Source: Pythium myriotylum
Lineage: Eukaryota; Oomycota; Peronosporomycetes; Pythiales; Pythiaceae
Reading direction: 5' to 3'
Assembly (NCBI GenBank): GCA_023091665.1
Contig: JALJCQ010000022.1
Span: 868,001-932,000, forward strand
Length of the DNA stretch: 64,000 nt
Shown here: one piece after another, positions 31,482-41,954 of the stretch
How positions within the stretch are numbered: position 1 is the first letter of the stretch
How the letters are laid out: the number at the start of each line of letters is the position of its first letter
Program-made: the position numbers and the translations under genes
The notes under the pieces: model-generated
What the model saw: only the letters and a program-made list of their open reading frames with translations
What the model was told of the DNA's origin: nothing
Database searches by the model: none

Positions 31482-32201
31482 CTACACTCTGGCTTCGACA
31501 CTTCCAATGGATTCTTGTTCGTCGAAAAGCCACTGTAGCGCTTCGTGAAGTTCTTCGTCTCGAGATTCATTGGAAATTGTGGCGCACACAGCTCCACAAT
31601 GAGCTTGATATCGCGTCGGGTGGACATTAGGGTGTGCCAAAGGCCACGGCGTGAACACAAATGCAGCTGATGCGTCCACTGGTTTCCTGTAGCGCCACTC
31701 GTTGTGGTTCATCCGGATGTGTCTGCGTAGGTTACCTGGAGTACTGAACACCTTTCCGCACGTTGGCACCTCGCACTGATGGCCACACGACTCGCCGAAG
31801 TGAGATCTCATATGGCGCTCCAGTTTCGCCTCACTCGGAAACAAACAGGTACAGCCCTCAACTAAGCACTGCAATGGTTTGCCAAGCCACGGGTGAATGC
31901 GTTTGTGGCGAGCCAGGTTGCCTGATGTCGCGAAGCTTCGCCCACACGAGCTGACCGGGCAAACAAAAGGACGCTCACCCGTGTGGGAGTTGATATGGTC
32001 CTTGAGAGAGTATCGCCGCTTGAACCGCTGCATGCATCCGGGATATGAACACGGATAGCGACGTTCTTGGTCAGCTTGATCGTTGACCTCGGAACACGTC
32101 TTCTCATTTGAACTCTCGGATCCATCCGAGGAGAGGTCATCGAGGTCCGTGCGAGCCGTAGGGCTAGCGAGGGGTTCTTTAACCAAGTTGAAGTAGGCCA
32201 T
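31482..32201 (-). CDS. C2H2 zinc-finger protein D (four fingers)
   Basis: 239 residues from the ATG at 32201; the frame is open upstream, but the Met starting [10 protein letters not shown] fits the paralog lengths. The N-terminus is acidic and Ser-rich. Four fingers follow with intact ligands and helices YSLKDH, SGNLARH, EAKLERH and PGNLRRH, and linkers [15 protein letters not shown] and HFGESCGH. The C-terminus keeps the family motif ([11 protein letters not shown]). It shares an upstream repeat with gene C at nearly the same distance. Confidence 0.88.
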   Translation of the reverse strand: MAYFNLVKEPLASPTARTDLDDLSSDGSESSNEKTCSEVNDQADQERRYPCSYPGCMQRFKRRYSLKDHINSHTGERPFVCPVSSCGRSFATSGNLARHKRIHPWLGKPLQCLVEGCTCLFPSEAKLERHMRSHFGESCGHQCEVPTCGKVFSTPGNLRRHIRMNHNEWRYRKPVDASAAFVFTPWPLAHPNVHPTRYQAHCGAVCATISNESRDEELHEALQWLFDEQESIGSVEARV

Positions 32202-34155
32202 CGTGTCGATTCTTAATGGATGTGTGAGGTTTGTGGATAATATGGAACTGTGGCATCCACCCACGTGAACTGCAGCCTCGTGATGCACCACACATTTCTT
32301 CTAGAAATCGATTTGCGTTGGTTGAAGACTGTCGAGGCCCGCTGCGTTGGTCACCGTAACCAGACAGGCGCTAGAAGCGTCACGAAAATAACGAGGTCAT
32401 CTTCAAGGATCAAGTGCAGGCGTCTGTTTGATTGAGCGACACCCACAAACTGGTGGGTGTCACGTGACCTTCAGCAAACAGATGAGTACTTCTCTGTGAG
32501 GCCATTTGCTGAACTGAGTAGAAATTCGACCGTCGAAGCGACGCAAGGTTCCAATTCAAGAATCTCGGATCTACCCACCGGTTCCACAAGCCACTTTACC
32601 ACGCACGCACTCAAACGTCAAGACGGCGCAGTTCGAAAGGACGAATTGGCGGACGAGATAAACAGGCAATCGAAATTGCAATGGTAAATTTTTATGTGAT
32701 ACAAGTACTTGGCTTCAGTCATCAACTCGTACAAACCTAAGCAAAACTAGGACGTGTGAATCCCAGTTTTGATCATCAATATCAAGACTTGCGACCCTGC
32801 CTTAAATGGATTTGGGTGACCGTCCGGTTGTGTAAGAACTTGCTTGGAAGCACCGATCCCTACCCTCATGACTCTTGTGGTGGAAGCTGTCCAGCTCTTG
32901 CACAGAATTGCACTGATGTGGAAAGTCTGTTGATAGACATGGCAGCTGCTGTGGTTGTGTTTCACGGTTTGTCCGACGAGAGTTGAACGTTCGCCACCAC
33001 TTGTTCTTTTTGCGTGTGGGCGGTTCGAGATCAAAAACTTTGGAGTCCTTGAGCGTAGACGCACAACGTAACGCACCACTTCGATGACCAAACGTCTCCG
33101 CCAGAATCACGTTTCCGTCCTTCCCACGCTCAACTCCATGAGACGATGTGAGGTAAATACAGAGATCTGTCTCGTTTTGTTTATGAGATTCGTTGGCGAA
33201 GCGATTGCAAATCAAGGCTAGAAAGGCCTGTGACCCATGCAGTGTCCCCTCGAACGGATGGCTCTAGTGACCGCGGAGGTGTTCGTAGTGGTCTCATTCC
33301 TCTTGGCCGATTGAGCAGCTGCGCAAGTTTGGAACTCCAAGTCTCAGGCGACAAATCGAGGCACTAATCAGGTCCTCCATACGGTGGGTAACACTTGATT
33401 TGCCCAAGGATAATTGAAAGAGAGTGAGAGTGTAAGCGTAGCACGCAAATGCTTTTTGCCACGGCCAGGGGACAGAACCAACCTCTTACTGCTTGTGTCC
33501 TGCAATCAAGGGCACATCAACATATCGGCAGTCGAAGTACTGTACCTCCTCAAATTGCTGGAGATCCAAATCGCTCCAATGGCCATGCTATGTCGCCATC
33601 ACGGCGGCCATTTTCGATGAAACAGATATTGCTAGCGACGATTGAGATCGGCAACTTGCGCGAAAGTGACGTTTCGATACGAGCGTATCCTCTTGACATG
33701 TGGAACGCGCTCCCAGATAATCGACACTCTCCTAGTTTTTAAGGGTCCCATGATCGGTCCTCACGTTGCGACAGGCTGCTGGAGAGAACACACTTCAACA
33801 AACCATCCTGTCTAGTCGAAATTTGTACTGCATCGACTCTAGAAGTGTTCTAACTGGTTGGATCTGTTGCGAGACCCAAACTTGAGTCCGCCAACGTTGC
33901 ACGATCTGCGTGACAGCCTATCTACAATTGAACGATTCGCGTGGCGTCAATAGCCACGAGAACCACATAAATAGGCTCGGTGGATTCGATTCTTTAGAAA
34001 CAGACATGATAGTGCTGATTCGGCGTGGCTCTCCGATGTCATGAAACTCAAGAGCTCAAGTTCTACATGTTGGAGACGCTTCCTCGAAACATCTCGCGAA
34101 TTTGGTCTCCTTGTCATTCTCACATTTGCTGAGTTCTGCAATAGCCGCAACGCCA
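32202..34155. other. Upstream region of zinc-finger gene D and of GH5 gene 1
   Basis: No further gene is supported in this nearly 2 kb. It contains the dispersed repeat at 32897-32985. Short inverted CACCCAC/GTGGGTG words lie near 32440-32460. Confidence 0.5.
32897..32985 (+). repeat. Dispersed repeat upstream of zinc-finger gene D
   Basis: It contains CTTGCACAGAATTGC (32897-32911) and a 43-bp segment (32943-32985) identical, inverted, to 27264-27306. Confidence 0.75.
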
Positions 34156-35502
34156 ATGCTTCGCACCCTCGTCTTCTCCTTCCTCGTCGCCGCGGCGGTC
34201 GTCTCGGCAGCGCCAAACGAAGCCATCCAGAGTATCAACTTCGGTGACAACGTCGCTAGCGACGCTGATGGAAGTCAACCCGGTTCCTCCGCACCAGGAA
34301 GCGTACGCCCGAACGACGAAGCGCCAACAGTCGAGGCTCCTGAGATCGCTCCTCTGGCGGTGAACCGATCGAACGCCAACCACGTCCAGTGGAAGATCCG
34401 CAACGGACAGACGCCATCCCGCGGTGTCAATCTCGGCGGTTGGCTCGTCTCGGAGCAATGGATGACTCCCTCGGCTCCCATGTTTGCCAACCTCCCTGCA
34501 GGTGTCGACAATACGGGAGAGTTTCAGGTTCTCAAGAAGGGTGGTAACACCGCCAAGCGTCTCGAAGCCTTCGCAAACCACCACGCAACGTTCGTGACGG
34601 AGAAGGATATCCAAGATATCGCGAAGGCGGGACTCAACACCGTCCGTGTCCCTGTTGGATACTGGATCACTGGCAATGATCCATACGCGGGCGGTAACGA
34701 CGAGTGGAAAGTGTTCCCGAAGAACACGCTCCAGTACCTCGATAAGCTCATCAAGGACTGGGCACTCAAGCACAACATCGCCGTCATGATCAGCATCCAC
34801 GCTGCCAAGGGGTCCCAGAACGGCAACGACCACTCGGCGCCAACCGTGAGCAAGCAGGCCTACTGGAGCCAGTACGAGAACAACGTCAAGAACACCATCT
34901 ACGTCGCCGAGTTCCTCACCAAGCGTTACAAGGACGATGCCGCCTACCTCGGCCTCGGCTTGCTGAACGAACCCATGGCGCAGGTCGACGAGAAGATCCT
35001 GAACCAGTACTACAAGGACGCGTACAAGGTGGTGCGTGCGGTCAGCTCGGACTGTGTCATCTCGATCATGCCGCTGCTGTACAAGCAGACCGCCGACAAC
35101 CTCGCGGGTTTCATGGAGAAGCCGCAGTACACGAACGTCTGGGTCGAGTGGCACCCGTACTTCTTGTGGGGCTACGAGGGCGTCTCGGCTGACGATCTCG
35201 TCAACAAGAAGATCTCTGGTGAGTTCAAGACCAAAATCGACACATGGACCAACCGCCCCAACTCCAACAAGATGTTCCTCGGCGAGTGGAGCTTCGCGAA
35301 TGCTGGTCAGTACTCGAAGGTTGAGACGGAAGGCTACCGTAAGTTCGCGTCGGCGATGGTCAAGCAGTTCGCCAAGGCCAAGGCTGGTTGGACCTACTGG
35401 AGCTGGCGCGTCTATGGTGATGATGCGCAAGGAGCATACAACCCATGGTCGCTGCGCAGCGTGCTCAAGAATAACGAGCTGCGCAAGATCGTCATGGGTT
35501 AA
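34156..35502 (+). CDS. Secreted GH5 exo-1,3-beta-glucanase (copy 1)
   Basis: 448 residues. The ATG at 34156 opens a typical signal peptide (MLRTLVFSFLVAAAVVSA, cut before APNE); the frame is open further upstream but without a better start. After a roughly 60-residue variable linker comes the GH5 fold: RGVNLGGWL (89-97), HNIAVMISIHAAKGSQNG (206-223), the acid/base Glu in LLNEP (E272), WHPYF (332-336) and the nucleophile Glu in LGEWSF (E377), ending in WTYWSWRVYG. The layout matches fungal/oomycete glucan 1,3-beta-glucosidases that trim beta-1,3-glucan in the cell wall. No membrane anchor is seen. It is near-identical to the copy at 51685-53034 over long stretches. Confidence 0.93.
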   Translation: MLRTLVFSFLVAAAVVSAAPNEAIQSINFGDNVASDADGSQPGSSAPGSVRPNDEAPTVEAPEIAPLAVNRSNANHVQWKIRNGQTPSRGVNLGGWLVSEQWMTPSAPMFANLPAGVDNTGEFQVLKKGGNTAKRLEAFANHHATFVTEKDIQDIAKAGLNTVRVPVGYWITGNDPYAGGNDEWKVFPKNTLQYLDKLIKDWALKHNIAVMISIHAAKGSQNGNDHSAPTVSKQAYWSQYENNVKNTIYVAEFLTKRYKDDAAYLGLGLLNEPMAQVDEKILNQYYKDAYKVVRAVSSDCVISIMPLLYKQTADNLAGFMEKPQYTNVWVEWHPYFLWGYEGVSADDLVNKKISGEFKTKIDTWTNRPNSNKMFLGEWSFANAGQYSKVETEGYRKFASAMVKQFAKAKAGWTYWSWRVYGDDAQGAYNPWSLRSVLKNNELRKIVMG

Positions 35503-35636
35503 TAGGCGGGGTGGCCGGCTTGCTATGTCGTTTTGACTAGCAATTTTTGAATTGCGACGAGACGAGTGTCGTTCGAATTTAAGCTCGCGCATGCATGTTA
35601 ACATCACAGACAACGAAAATTTTCTCATTTTCATGT

Positions 35637-35686
35637 GATGATGATGATGAAGGTGAAGTCTATTGAGCGCAATTACTGTACTCTAA
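35637..35686 (-). mobile_element. 50-bp LINE insertion with 16-bp target duplication
   Basis: TTTCTCATTTTCATGT occurs at 35621-35636 and 35687-35702. The 50 bases between are just the family 3' end on the minus strand (GCGCTCAATAGACTTCACC and CATCATCATC). This is an extreme 5' truncation. It lies just downstream of GH5 copy 1. Confidence 0.9.
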
Positions 35687-35793
35687 TTTCTCATTTTCAT
35701 GTCCAACCACAGTTGCTTCAATTGTCGATTGGAACGATGGGGCACACGAAGTGTCGTAGATTCAAACAACGCGAGATACATGATCGCACTTCT

Positions 35794-35905
35794 GGTAGAA
35801 GAAGGAGTCTATTGAGTTTCGATTTACGCACTGTAATAGCTATCAGCTTCGTTGTGCTATGGTCGGCCGTTCATGGATCAACCTGGCGGAGAAGCCAGGG
35901 ATGGA
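35794..35905 (-). mobile_element. 112-bp LINE insertion with 14-bp target duplication
   Basis: Flanked by ATGATCGCACTTCT at 35780-35793 and 35906-35919. On the minus strand it reads the end of the LINE coding region (CCCTGGCTTCTCCGCCAGG), TAGCTATTACAGTGCG, CTCAATAGACTCC and a TTCTTCTACC tail, a pyrimidine variant of the usual CAT tail. Confidence 0.85.
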
Positions 35906-35919
35906 ATGATCGCACTTCT

Positions 35920-36883
35920 ACTATTACTTGATTGGATACGACAGTTTAGCTATGCCCGAAGAGGTGTATTTCACGCAGTTCTTGCCACCGCGAACTATCG
36001 TTGGATGGATGGAAGTGAGTTCGACGTCTTTAATTCCATCCAGCGTTGACGGTCAAAGCTTCGTCGACTGCGTCGGCGATGATGAAAGCTGGAGTCTATT
36101 GCGTGACGTCGTGCGAACTGAGATTGCTATACATGCAGGGGGTCGATTGCGTCCGGCCGGCACGCTCAATGCTGTGGTTCGTGTACAGTAGTGTACATTG
36201 CGATGTCGAACGCTCCGTTTGTGGTTTTTCTCCTCGTCCTTCGTGGGAGAGAGTCGGTCGCGCGAGAAAAGCTGCCCGACCAGCTTACTGAATTAGCTAG
36301 CTTCAACAATTTGGTGGGAGCTGTGGCACTGCAATTTTGTACAAGAGCTGTACAGGTTTCGGTATGCGGTGCGAAGTGGACGATCCCGTCGCAGATAACA
36401 GAAACCGTCAGCTTTTGCTTGCACAATGGATAGAGTGGCACATTTAAGTGCGACGCAAATCGTGCGTGTGGTCGAAGACCACAAGCTTCATGTACAGTAC
36501 AGCACGGGTGCTGCTCAGGCCACCGAATCTTGAACGCTTTGCCCTAACTCTGCACTTTAGAAGGTTCCAACACCGAGGCAGAGTACGGTACTGTACATTA
36601 GTGCAGCCCTCAGCAATCGCCAAGAAATGTTGACTCAACAATGCTGGTTGCGACAATGGTGCACTGCGATTATTCAAGCTTCAAGCCCGTGGGCGTGAAT
36701 ACGACGATATAATGCGCGGCATATCCTGCCCCCATCTTAACCTGCTCGGACGTCTTGCTCGGCCGGCCGCTGGAAGCGTGGCCGACCGGAATGCGGGCGA
36801 GAATCACGCGGAAAGGAACGTTGAGGTCGTTAGCGCCAATTAGATTTGCAGCTCTATCGGCCACTCAGACACCCTTAACAACT
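35920..36883. other. Intergenic stretch with the dispersed GCAATTTTGTACAAG core
   Basis: No gene is supported. The core at 36331-36345 is followed by AGCTGTACAGGTTTC, as in the repeat at 27340-27369. Confidence 0.5.
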
Positions 36884-36898
36884 TCTTTCTACCTTGTC

Positions 36899-37656
36899 TT
36901 TGACTCTGAAGATGAGGTCTATTGGATCGCACTGTTATGAATCCTACAGCCGGGCCTGACGACCCTGTTTCATACCGCTGAGAGTCGCGGAGTAGTTATC
37001 TCGACTGCCATTCTTGGAAGTCGGTCGCGAGCAGCAGGCGCAGTCGCTCGTGATGAGACCACCGGTGGGTGGAGCCCTTGAATGCTTCTCTCAGATCCAT
37101 CGCGACGCTCGCCACGTGGTCGGCCATCTTGTTGAAGGCGCGAATGTGCCACTCGCGGACCTTGAGCTCGTCTGCGAGTCGGCCGGCCACTGCGTAGAGG
37201 GGAAGTAGTCGGGGATGCTTGGGCGGTCGATAAAGCCGGAGCTGCCGGAGGATGAGGGCGCTGTCGCCCACGACTTCGATCTTCTATCCGTGGCGTTTGG
37301 CTGCCTTCAGCCCTGCGATTCGCCGCGGTTGTTCGTGGTCGACGGGTGTGCGTACGACATGGCGGCACTCCAGACTATTTCAGCGCTAAGCGCGTCTTCA
37401 TCGACTCGGGCGATGACTGCTCCAGCACCCCCCCCGGCCCCGGGTTGCCGCGTGAACCACCGTCGAAAAAGAGAACCCGCGCCCGGTGCTGAGTTGGGGG
37501 CCGGAGTCTCCTCCAACCGAACCTCCATGACCCGCAGAAAGTGTCCCCGGGGGTCAAGTGCTTGCATGAGCGCTGGGAGCGTTTGAAGAAATCCACGGAG
37601 GGAGGCTCGCAAAGCCGCTGAGTGGTAGAGCACCTCTTGGTCCTTGGTCCAGCCGA
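36899..37656 (-). mobile_element. 5'-truncated RNase H-LINE, minus strand, 15-bp target duplication
   Basis: Framed by TCTTTCTACCTTGTC at 36884-36898 and 37657-37671. In broken frames it encodes the full RNase H order: LFFDGGSRGNPGPGG, IVWSAAMSYAHPSTTNNR, VVGDSALILRQLR and NKMADHVASVAMDL. At least two frame changes make it non-functional. The 3' end reads CCAATAGACCTCATCTTC. Confidence 0.9.
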
Positions 37657-37979
37657 TCTTTCTACCTTGTCGTTGGGCGGTGGCTGCGCATCCAAGAACG
37701 ACACCACCACCTTGCGCATTCGATAACTTGGTCGACTATTTGGCGAACATTGCGATGGCTACGAAGAAAAGCGTCCAAGGCGATTGCACGCATCGATTGC
37801 CCGCGGCGAGAAAATGTGACAGTTGCGACCGCGGCGAAAATATCTACTCCGCGGCTTTCAGCAGAAGGAAACCGAGTTGTCAGACCCAGGGTTAATTACA
37901 GAGCGATCCAGAGGCCTCGGCTCAGCAGCCCCAGTCCAGATCGGAGTTCAAGTCTTAAGAATACGGTGAAGGGTTCAAA

Positions 37980-38260
37980 CTATTAGGACACGTTTGTTGC
38001 AATTACCTGCAACGTGCAGGCCGGCGATGAGGACGAAGTATTTGGCGCGGTTGTTCGTTACTGCCACATGTAACATCGCAGCACTCCAGGCAATAGCTAC
38101 ATCCTCGTCAAAACGATAAAAACGCTCCGGCATCCCCTGCCAAGTGTCCATCAACGAAGAGCACGTGACCCACTGCTGGGCCATGCGCCGTGCAGGTGGG
38201 GGGAGGACCTCCAAGCCGGTGATGCATGGTCCACAAGAATTGGCATCGCGGGGGCAGGCA
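37980..38260 (-). mobile_element. Very degraded LINE RNase H remnant
   Basis: The minus strand keeps IAWSAAMLHVAVTNNRAKYF and LIAGLHVAGN, recognisable as the middle of the RNase H domain. Boundaries are not defined. Confidence 0.5.
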
Positions 38261-38328
38261 ATGCCCTTTCCTACGACTACATGCAGCCTATTATGGACAA
38301 TATTCGTTGGAGCACTAGTCTGATCCAA

Positions 38329-40235
38329 GCAGGACGCCTCAACAGATCAAGTCTTCTACGAGCTCCAATCCTTGGAGCAGATGTATTGCTACATCAGTCG
38401 GGACGCCCGCTTCGCGAATCGGATCTTCCAGGTCTACACATCGGCTCAGCCACAATTGTAGAGCTGATCGACATCAAGTGGGTCTCGCCTACCCGGCTGC
38501 ATTTTCGACCCATTGGACTCGAATACCCTCATCCAGGTGACCGCAGCTTCCGGCTATTGTGTGACACCATCGTCTTTTGTTATCCAGAACTCCTCCTGCC
38601 GCACGACCCTCCAAACCAGCTTCGGGAACGCGGTAGATCCACCGACTTGTGGTCGCTCCATGAGCGCGATGGTGCCGTCCACTTAATTCGTGAAGTGGCT
38701 ATCCGCGATCTACACGACCTCGGGCCTGTCTCCTCTCTACGTCACGCAGAATCGCTCGCTCGACGGGCTACAGGCAGAAAGAGACTACAGTTTGACCCAC
38801 ACCCGATGCTTTCTCCCATTCTCCCCCTCTGGGGTGATGCGGAACGGCTCTCCAAACGCAGCCTGAGACACATCATCTTCGCGCCACGACAACAGCAGTG
38901 TGAACGCGAACTTGAAGAACGCAGGTCCAAGGCGGAGTCCTGCTCCCTCGACTTCAGTCTTGCGCTTGACCAAGTTGACTGGTCGGAAATCCATTCCCTC
39001 GAACACAGCTCCAGTCGTCAGCGCCTCATCTTCCACAAAGTGAAAGGACAAAGACTCTCCGGATGGGACCGATCGTCGGGCCGGATCGGATGCCCTCATT
39101 GCCCCACAATAGGGTCCGAGGGAGGTTCCACCTACCATATCGTCTGGCAGTGCTCAGCCGCACAACGACTGTCCGGGCTTGGTGGCAACGCTTCGGCCTC
39201 TGGCACGATCGAGCAGCCTCCACAACCACGCAGTTTCTCTCAGACGTCTTCAGTCTACGTCTGTCTTCTACGCCGCCCAAGATCTGGGACCTAGCAACGC
39301 TTCACCGGAGCCGCAATCAAGAACTCGGCGCCGCGGCGGACCCGTTCCCAGTTCTACAAGCTGTGTGGCAGCAGCTCGTACTTGAGACGCTGGTGTTCCT
39401 TGCTACGTGGAGGTCTAAGCACTCATATGGGGATAACCCCTGGACTTTTGACAATGCTGCGGTTCTTCACAACGCCTCTTGTCATCGGGTCTTGAAGACG
39501 CTCAACTTCAGGTTCATGGCGGACCGCAACCGACCAGAGTGGCACGCGGCGCTAGTTGGCGACCTCAGAACTGTCTTCCGCAGTTCCCTCGAGTTTCCCC
39601 CGCCGGTACAGATACAAGACCGCGTAATGCATCTCCTATTTTTCGACGGAGGCTCCCGTGGAAACCCAGGCCCAGGTGGGGCTGGGGCAGTACTGGTTCG
39701 AGCCGCTCCCCACTCAGGCGCGGCAGAGATCATCTGGAGTGCTGCGACCAGTCTCGCGTCACCACGAATGACAAACAATCAAGCTGAATATCAAGGCCAG
39801 CTTGTTGGGCTCCGCAAGGCTCATTCGCTTGGTTTTTCCTCTCTCCAAGTAATCGGTGACAGTGCCCTCGTTTTGCGTCAGATGCGAGAACACAGACCAC
39901 CGCGCAACTCAAAACTTCTGGTCAGCTATAACCGCGCACGTCAGCTTGCAGATCGCCTTGGCATCCAGAGGTGGATCCATCAAGCTCGTGCACATAACCG
40001 GATGGCTGATGCAATGGCTAACCTGGCCATGGACTCACGACACAGTGCCCAAGTCAACCACCCTACGAACCGCGAAGGTCATACTGATCTTCCCGCCCTG
40101 CTAGCCAGCGACCTACGTCCGTGGTGGCCAATAACAGGCCTCCCCGTTGACCCCCTCTAGGTCGATACCCGCTAAGCTCCCAGCTATTAGGATTCACAAT
40201 TAGTTGAACTCAATAGACTCCACCTGCATCATCAT
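38329..40235 (+). mobile_element. Longest RNase H-LINE copy in the window (1.9 kb), 16-bp target duplication
   Basis: CACTAGTCTGATCCAA flanks the copy at 38313-38328 and 40236-40251, so the insertion is exactly delimited. The first part (to about 39294) encodes the region after the reverse transcriptase fingers, ending in a zinc motif (GCPHCPTIGSEGGSTYHIVW, Cys-Cys-His type). After one frameshift near 39165 the next frame (to 40160) runs through the RNase H domain: DGGSRGNPGPGGAG, E in NNQAEYQG, GDSALVLRQMR and AHNRMADAMANLAM. All four RNase H acidic residues are kept. It ends with CTATTAGGATTCACA, ACTCAATAGACTCCACC and the CATCATC tail. Confidence 0.92.
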
Positions 40236-40280
40236 CACTAGTCTGATCCAAACTTTACCCATGGCTCATAACTAGAGTTG

Positions 40281-40510
40281 ATGATGATGAAGATGAAGTC
40301 TATTGAGCGCAATAAACGTACCCTAATAGCTGGGGCTCTGTTGCAAGCTCCGATCCTTACCGTGGGTCAACTTGGCTGACTAGGCAGGGGTATAAGTCGG
40401 AGAGCGCGAGCCGTGGCAGATCTGCGTGGCAGGTTAGGCGAGTGGGGTGATGGACGTGGCTTGTATTGCCAGTGTCCATCGCATGTTGCGCCAGGGTGGC
40501 CTCTTCATAT
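40281..40510 (-). mobile_element. 230-bp LINE 3' end, minus strand, 9-bp target duplication
   Basis: CTAGAGTTG occurs at 40272-40280 and 40511-40519. The minus strand gives the C-terminal coding end (CHADLPRLALSDLYPCLVSQ), the CAGCTATTAGGGTACG word and the CATCATC tail. It lies tail to tail with the 38329-40235 copy, 20 bp apart. Confidence 0.85.
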
Positions 40511-40911
40511 CTAGAGTTGGTAGGAAGACGATTGTTCGGTCGACTAAAAGGGATATTGCGCTCAGCAAGAAACGCCAATATAGCCCTTAATTATTCTTGT
40601 CCATACACCGGTTTCTAGCACTTTCCGACCATCACTAGTACAATCAGTAGTGTCAGCAATTGACATTTACGACAAGGCGATAGGAAACGAGCGCTTGATC
40701 AACTACAGCAAGCGAACCTCAATAAACACATCCACGGCAGCACTAGTCTCATACATCCTCCCACCAAACCAAAACGCATCAAGTGTCCTCCGGATAGCGG
40801 ACACTTGAAGTAAGCTTCCGTACAAAAAAAAAACTACAGCTAGCGTAACTCAATTTGTGAGCAATGTTCCTTACAATTGTAAGGCTAGTTATATCGACAA
40901 CCAGTTGGAAT

Positions 40912-41673
40912 GTCCGGGTAGAGCTCGCGACTTGCCACAAACCCCGACTCCCCCCCCCCCCCCCCAGGCAGTCCTGGTCGAAAAACTCCGGGAAAGCTTT
41001 CGCGCCTGGATCCCCATTCTACCGGCCCTCTCGCCAGAGAGTCTCCCCATTCAAGACTGCAACCATCTTCTCTTCTTTGACGGTGTGTCTCGCAGTTCCC
41101 CGGAGATGGCCTCCTCCGGAGCTGTCATCGTCGTAGCGACGAAACATGCAGGCGAGGTCTCGATAGTCTGGACGTCAGGCATCAAGCACCAGACCCCAAC
41201 CACCTCCCACCAAGCGGCCTACGGAGGGTTGATCGCGGGACTCCACGCCACCCGCCTCCGCAAGTTTGCCAGACTGGAAATCGTCGGACATAATCCGTTG
41301 ATTCTCAAGCAACTCCGAGATCACAGGCCCCCACGCGCATCCGCGATAGGCGGTCTCTACCGACAAGCGCGCAAACTCGCTGACCTTGTCGGCGTTTCAA
41401 CTTGGACCCACCACACGAGGAACCATAACAAGATGGCAATGAAACTAGCCAAGCACACCAACGTGTCAAGCGAAGAGCCCTCCATCAACCACTCCAATTC
41501 CCAAGCCAGCCTCGTTGGCTTGTCGAATTTGCTTCATAACGACCTGAGTCCATGGTGGCCCTCACAAGGCTCTTCAGTTGACACCTAGCAGGCCTACATG
41601 TACAAGCCCTAAAGCTATTAGGATTCACAGGATGAACTCAATAGACTTCAATTGCATCATCATCATCATCACC
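40912..41673 (+). mobile_element. RNase H-LINE copy with intact ORF but lost active site
   Basis: Flanked by GTTGGAAT at 40904-40911 and 41674-41681 (8 bp, less certain). A continuous frame (ending at 41588) encodes the RNase H region, but of the catalytic acids only the first (LLFFDGVS) remains. The Glu position reads SHQAAYGG, the GDS position reads GHNP, and the last Asp position reads NKMAMKL. It includes a C-run (about 40953-40966) at the proline-rich linker. It ends with CTATTAGGATTCACAGG and the CATCATCATC tail. Confidence 0.8.
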
Positions 41674-41838
41674 GTTGGAATTTGTGGTTGTCTTGTGTTT
41701 GAGGACCTTCAAGCGCTTGAATCCGAGCTAGCTTGAGATCCGGAGACCTATCAAAACACTTCATAAACGGAGCGCTTATAGTTGCATTCATACGGTAATG
41801 AAGGAGCGTTAAGAGCGCACCAATGAGAGTACATTAAT

Positions 41839-41873
41839 TGCGCTCAATAGACTGTCACTTTCATCATCATACA
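41839..41873 (+). mobile_element. Isolated LINE tail
   Basis: Only GCGCTCAATAGACTGTCAC and CATCATCATA remain. No clear target duplication. Confidence 0.55.
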
Positions 41874-41954
41874 TGTAGGCGCATTCGCTGTAGGCAATAC
41901 ATCCGAACATTTATAATCGGATATGCCTCAGCTGTCCACTTTCAGCATCCTGTG

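Noticed and set aside
34120..35634. Very long antisense reading frame (about 500 codons) opposite GH5 copy 1, with similar ones opposite copies 2 and 3
   Set aside because: The sense strand has a full GH5 enzyme with all catalytic motifs. Codon usage with G/C at third positions leaves the opposite strand open, and the antisense product is Leu/Val/Arg-biased with no domain.
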